Source: Promethearchaeota archaeon (GTDB lineage: Archaea > Asgardarchaeota > Lokiarchaeia > Sigynarchaeales > SOKP01). From it: a stretch of 8,116 nucleotides of DNA. The notes below the pieces were generated by a model, which searched no databases, was not told the DNA's origin, and worked only from the letters and a program-made list of their open reading frames with translations. Positions 5,655 through 8,116 of the stretch are shown here, piece after piece (position 1 is the stretch's first letter; each line of letters opens with the position of its first letter). The stretch covers positions 1 to 8,116 of the forward strand of contig JAEOTJ010000231.1 of NCBI GenBank assembly GCA_016839905.1, written 5' to 3'. A program made the translations under genes and the position numbers.

Positions 5655-6518
5655 ATGTCTGACCTTAAAAAAAGTACAAAAAAGAAAAAAAAAAGTAAAT
5701 TAAATGATATTTATTTAGATGTTAAGCCAATATTGAATACATATATTTTTGAACTTAAAAAGAATTCTAAAAAATTTGTTATATTTTCTATTATAATATG
5801 CCTTCTTAGTTTTCTTTTTCTTTTATTAACTTTCATTCCTGAAAGTTCGTTAAATGTTACTCAATCGGATTATCTTCAAGATAGTCTTAGTATTATCATC
5901 ATGGTAATGATCTTTGGAGCCTGCTTCTTTTTTGGAGGGATAATATGTTCTGAATTTAGTACAAAAACCGGTTATGTTGTTTTTCCGAAAATTAATAAGT
6001 ATAAATTGATCATTGGGAAATATCTGGGGAACCTAACTTTATTTATTGGGGTTATAGGAATTAATTATATCATTATTGGTCTTTTAAGTATATATTTTTA
6101 TGGTACTCCTGTGCCAATTAGATTTTATTACTCATTTGGAATATCAATATTATATATACTTGCTGTAAGTAGTTTTGTTACTTTATTTAGTTCTTTTATG
6201 AAAAGCGTTAACATGACGATTGTCGTAACAATCTTAATTTTACTCATTGTATTCAGTATTGTGGATCAAATAATAGTGATGATAATGCCTGATTTTGAAC
6301 CCCTTTATTCTATTGTTTATGTAAGTAATCTCATAACATCAATTTTAGAAGTAGATTATCCAACAGGCGCAGAAAGATATACTGATCATGTAATGCGGGG
6401 ATTTACTTTCAGAATTTGGCATACGCCGATTATTGTAATGGGCATTATGGTCTTACTATTATACATGGTTATATGTCTTACACTTGCGGCTTTAATATTT
6501 AAAAGAAAGCAAATATAA
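5655..6518 (+). CDS. ABC-2 type transporter permease
   Basis: The 287-residue integral membrane partner of the upstream ATPase. After a strongly basic cytosolic start (KKSTKKKKKSK, residues 5-15) six membrane helices can be drawn: about 41-61, 78-98, 124-148, 158-181, 188-212 and 258-282. The segment between helices 2 and 3, ending EFSTKTGYVVFPKINKYKLI then GKYLG, has the E...TG...P.....K form characteristic of ABC-2 permeases, where it couples to the ATPase. Helix number and length fit a half-transporter that dimerises. I place the start at 5655, because GGAGGT precedes it by 9 nt; the ATG at 5631 would add only MVSGGKCG and overlap the ATPase gene by 17 nt. The stop is followed after 25 nt by the next gene. 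It most likely exports a lipid, peptide or drug-like compound, by analogy with the BcrAB branch; that is inference. Confidence 0.92.
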   Translation: MSDLKKSTKKKKKSKLNDIYLDVKPILNTYIFELKKNSKKFVIFSIIICLLSFLFLLLTFIPESSLNVTQSDYLQDSLSIIIMVMIFGACFFFGGIICSEFSTKTGYVVFPKINKYKLIIGKYLGNLTLFIGVIGINYIIIGLLSIYFYGTPVPIRFYYSFGISILYILAVSSFVTLFSSFMKSVNMTIVVTILILLIVFSIVDQIIVMIMPDFEPLYSIVYVSNLITSILEVDYPTGAERYTDHVMRGFTFRIWHTPIIVMGIMVLLLYMVICLTLAALIFKRKQI

Positions 6519-6533
6519 AAAAAATTAAAATAT

Positions 6534-6538
6534 GTGAT
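6534..6538 (+). promoter_or_regulatory. GTGAT Shine-Dalgarno of the 6544 gene
   Basis: GTGAT is complementary to AUCAC in the 16S 3' end and lies 5 nt before the ATG, exactly as at 2631-2635. An in-frame TGA (6535-6537) inside it rules out a more upstream start. It allows translation of the third gene from the operon mRNA. Confidence 0.45.
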
Positions 6539-6543
6539 TAAAA

Positions 6544-7533
6544 ATGGTTAAAAACAAGAAAAAAACTCGTGCTTGTATTTTAAGTATATCATTGGTAGGA
6601 ATAATTATACTAGGAATATTTTCAAATACTGTTGTTGCATTACAAATATCGGCAAATAGTACATATCAAATTAATATTGCAAAGGGAACTGAAATCCTGG
6701 AAGTAAGTCGATATGATGAATCAAGCTGGGAGGAAACTATTAATGATTCTCCTGAGTCTCTATTTGGGGGTGATGCTGAAAAAATTAATGCTAAAAGTAA
6801 ATACACTACTCTCTCATGGTTCGACAATGCGACTACAACCTACGAAGGATTTATCTCATTATTTATTTCACTAGAAATGGCAATAGTCGTTTCCACTCTG
6901 GGATTTAACCAAAGTGTTATAAATTCAAATTATACAAACAAGTATGATTCTTGGATGGTCTATCGTGCTAAATGGGAATTTAATAGTACAGATTTCCCTG
7001 AATCGGCTAATAATCCAAATTATCTAACGCCTGTCTTTAAGGATCCTGCAGATTATAAAAAGCTGCTAGATGATTATAATAATTGGACTGATATTATAAA
7101 CAATGACATTGGTTTCCTCGCAATGGGACTTCCAGCATTCCAAAATTTTACTGCTGATGAATTCTTATGGCAACTTGTCTTAAAAGGAATGATAATTGCC
7201 ACTCCTAATAATGAATATCTAGAAGCACTCGTAGATGGGCTAGGTTGTAGCTCTAAAATTGAAGTTAATGGAAATGAACTAACTATCACAAAAACTGGGA
7301 TTAAAAGTTATACCGTGGATGTTATTTACGGAGCTCAAGGGACTCAAACATCATTAACTATAAAAGATAAGTCAGGAAATATAATTTATGAAGTCACAAC
7401 TATATATCCTCATTTGATATTTATTTATATAATTTTAGGAATAATTTCCGGTTGCCTTGCTGTGATTGTTGTTGTAAAGATAAAGGCAATCAAAAAGCGC
7501 AGGTTGGAAATGACTAGTGTTAAAATTAATTAA
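6544..7533 (+). CDS. Exported ectodomain protein with C-terminal membrane anchor, third gene of the ABC operon
   Basis: A 329-residue protein of no family I recognise. A basic start (KNKKKTR) precedes a signal peptide or N-terminal helix (about residues 9-33). The ectodomain spans 34-290 and carries about eight N-x-S/T sequons (including N38, N95, N122, N129, N147, N180, N201). A transmembrane helix (about 291-312, LIFIYIILGIISGCLAVIVV) and the basic tail KIKAIKKRR follow. Near 237-285 the pattern of short alternating strands (SKIEVNGNELTITKTG, TSLTIKDKSGNIIYEV) suggests a membrane-proximal beta domain. A hydrophobic stretch at 103-119 is probably internal to the fold, not a membrane span. 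It lies 25 bp after the permease with no promoter between them, so it is probably a surface accessory or sensor subunit of that transporter. Substrate binding is possible but no solute-binding-protein motif is seen. Confidence 0.85.
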   Translation: MVKNKKKTRACILSISLVGIIILGIFSNTVVALQISANSTYQINIAKGTEILEVSRYDESSWEETINDSPESLFGGDAEKINAKSKYTTLSWFDNATTTYEGFISLFISLEMAIVVSTLGFNQSVINSNYTNKYDSWMVYRAKWEFNSTDFPESANNPNYLTPVFKDPADYKKLLDDYNNWTDIINNDIGFLAMGLPAFQNFTADEFLWQLVLKGMIIATPNNEYLEALVDGLGCSSKIEVNGNELTITKTGIKSYTVDVIYGAQGTQTSLTIKDKSGNIIYEVTTIYPHLIFIYIILGIISGCLAVIVVVKIKAIKKRRLEMTSVKIN

Positions 7534-7542
7534 AAATAATCT

Positions 7543-7980
7543 CTATATCTTTCTTAGCGCGATTTTTCTTTTTTGATGCGCGGGGATATAATTTGGATCC
7601 ATTTTTAAAGCTTGATCATAGCAATCAAGTGCTTGCTGAAATAATTCCTGCTTGGCAAGCATCAATCCTTTATTAAACCATACATTAATATTCTTTGAAT
7701 TTATTTCTAAAGCTTTGTTATAGCATTTGGATGCTTCATCATATTTTTTTAAATGTGTAAGAACAATACCCTTATGATTCCATATTTCTACTGATTGCGG
7801 ATTCATTTTTAGCGCAGCATCAAAACATATAATTGCTTCATAAAATCCTCCAGTTACAGCATAATTAACTCCCATTTTGAACAATTTTTTAAAATCTACC
7901 TCTGGTAAGGTTTTTACTTCATTGGTTGCTTCTTTTTTTGGCTTGATATCTTCATCTGAGACTATTTTCCATTCCGACAT
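7543..7980 (-). CDS. TPR-repeat protein
   Basis: A 145-residue soluble protein. About 27 polar N-terminal residues (MSEWKIVSDED...) precede three tetratricopeptide repeats in exact 34-residue register: residues 28-61, 62-95 and 96-129. These are followed by a capping helix (130-145). The consensus is clear in the second and third units: W-N-H-K-G-x-x-L, Y-D-E-A-x-x-C-Y-x-K-A-L-E-I-N, and W-F-N-K-G, A-L-D-C-Y-D-Q-A-L-K-M-D-P. TPRs bind peptides or proteins, so an adaptor role is likely, but no partner can be named. Upstream, AAAGGAAG ends 4 nt before the ATG and may act as a weak Shine-Dalgarno. The gene is convergent to the ABC operon with a 9-bp gap, so it is a separate transcription unit. 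Confidence 0.92.
   Translation of the reverse strand: MSEWKIVSDEDIKPKKEATNEVKTLPEVDFKKLFKMGVNYAVTGGFYEAIICFDAALKMNPQSVEIWNHKGIVLTHLKKYDEASKCYNKALEINSKNINVWFNKGLMLAKQELFQQALDCYDQALKMDPNYIPAHQKRKIALRKI
7562..7573 (+). terminator. Possible T-run terminator of the ABC operon inside the TPR gene end
   Basis: On the plus strand TTTTTCTTTTTT begins 29 bp after the stop of the 6544 gene. It is the first T-tract available to stop the operon. It lies within the 3' coding end of the opposing TPR gene, so the two mRNAs would overlap by a few tens of bases. Confidence 0.35.
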
Positions 7981-8010
7981 GAAACTTCCTTTAAAAGTTA
8001 TAAATGGCTC

Positions 8011-8022
8011 AGGTATATTTTT
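8011..8022 (-). promoter_or_regulatory. Possible TATA box of the TPR gene
   Basis: On the minus strand AAAAAATATACC lies about 35 bp before the ATG at 7980, predicting a leader of roughly 10 nt. A second candidate, TTTATAA at 7998-8004, is too close to the ATG to place a start site upstream of it. The rest of the right end (8023-8116) is very AT-rich with no gene seen. Confidence 0.3.
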
Positions 8023-8116
8023 TTAAATTATTTATCTTAAGTAACATAGTAATTTTCATATATAATTATTAGTAAAGTAAATCTTGACTATAGTAAAAAT
8101 ATAAAAATAAAAAAAA

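Noticed and set aside
7074..7289. 71-residue minus-strand frame
   Set aside because: It is antisense to the 329-residue exported protein, with no start signals or motifs.
8090..8116. A-rich right end as a possible contig end or repeat
   Set aside because: The stretch is short and similar A-runs occur elsewhere in the window, so nothing special can be claimed.

Overview
The window looks like a piece of an AT-rich archaeal genome, most likely an Asgard archaeon of the Lokiarchaeia type. This is an inference from several things together: very low GC, TATA-like boxes instead of bacterial -10/-35 pairs, T-run transcription ends, large exported proteins rich in N-glycosylation sequons, and an N-terminal coiled-coil protein ending in a C4 zinc ribbon. 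No rRNA, tRNA, CRISPR array or insertion sequence is visible.

Layout. The left edge carries a minus-strand pair: a DUF6125-like protein (834-322) followed 8 nt later by a VanZ-like membrane protein that runs off the window edge (313-1). A short shared promoter region separates this pair from a plus-strand gene (917-2068) for a coiled-coil / three-repeat / zinc-ribbon protein. Convergent to it is a 53-residue ribbon-helix-helix (CopG-type) regulator (2270-2109, minus), easily missed because it is so short. A 370-bp AT-rich gap with promoters at both ends leads to a large exported, membrane-anchored protein (2641-4431) with an unusual Trp/Tyr/Ile-rich segment.

Next is a compact plus-strand operon (4601-7533): an ABC ATPase of the BcrA-like branch, an ABC-2 type six-helix permease whose Shine-Dalgarno lies in the last codons of the ATPase gene, and a second exported protein with a C-terminal membrane anchor. 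Convergent to the operon, 9 bp away, is a three-repeat TPR protein (7980-7543, minus). The last 136 bp hold only its presumed promoter region.

How the genes may work together. The ATPase and permease should form a self-contained ABC-2 transporter at the cell membrane. The downstream ectodomain protein, by its position, is a candidate accessory or sensor subunit on the cell surface. The 2641-4431 protein has the same topology (N-terminal signal, large glycosylatable ectodomain, C-terminal helix, basic tail) and the same GTGAT Shine-Dalgarno at the same spacing, but probably has its own promoter. A functional link between it and the transporter is a hypothesis only.
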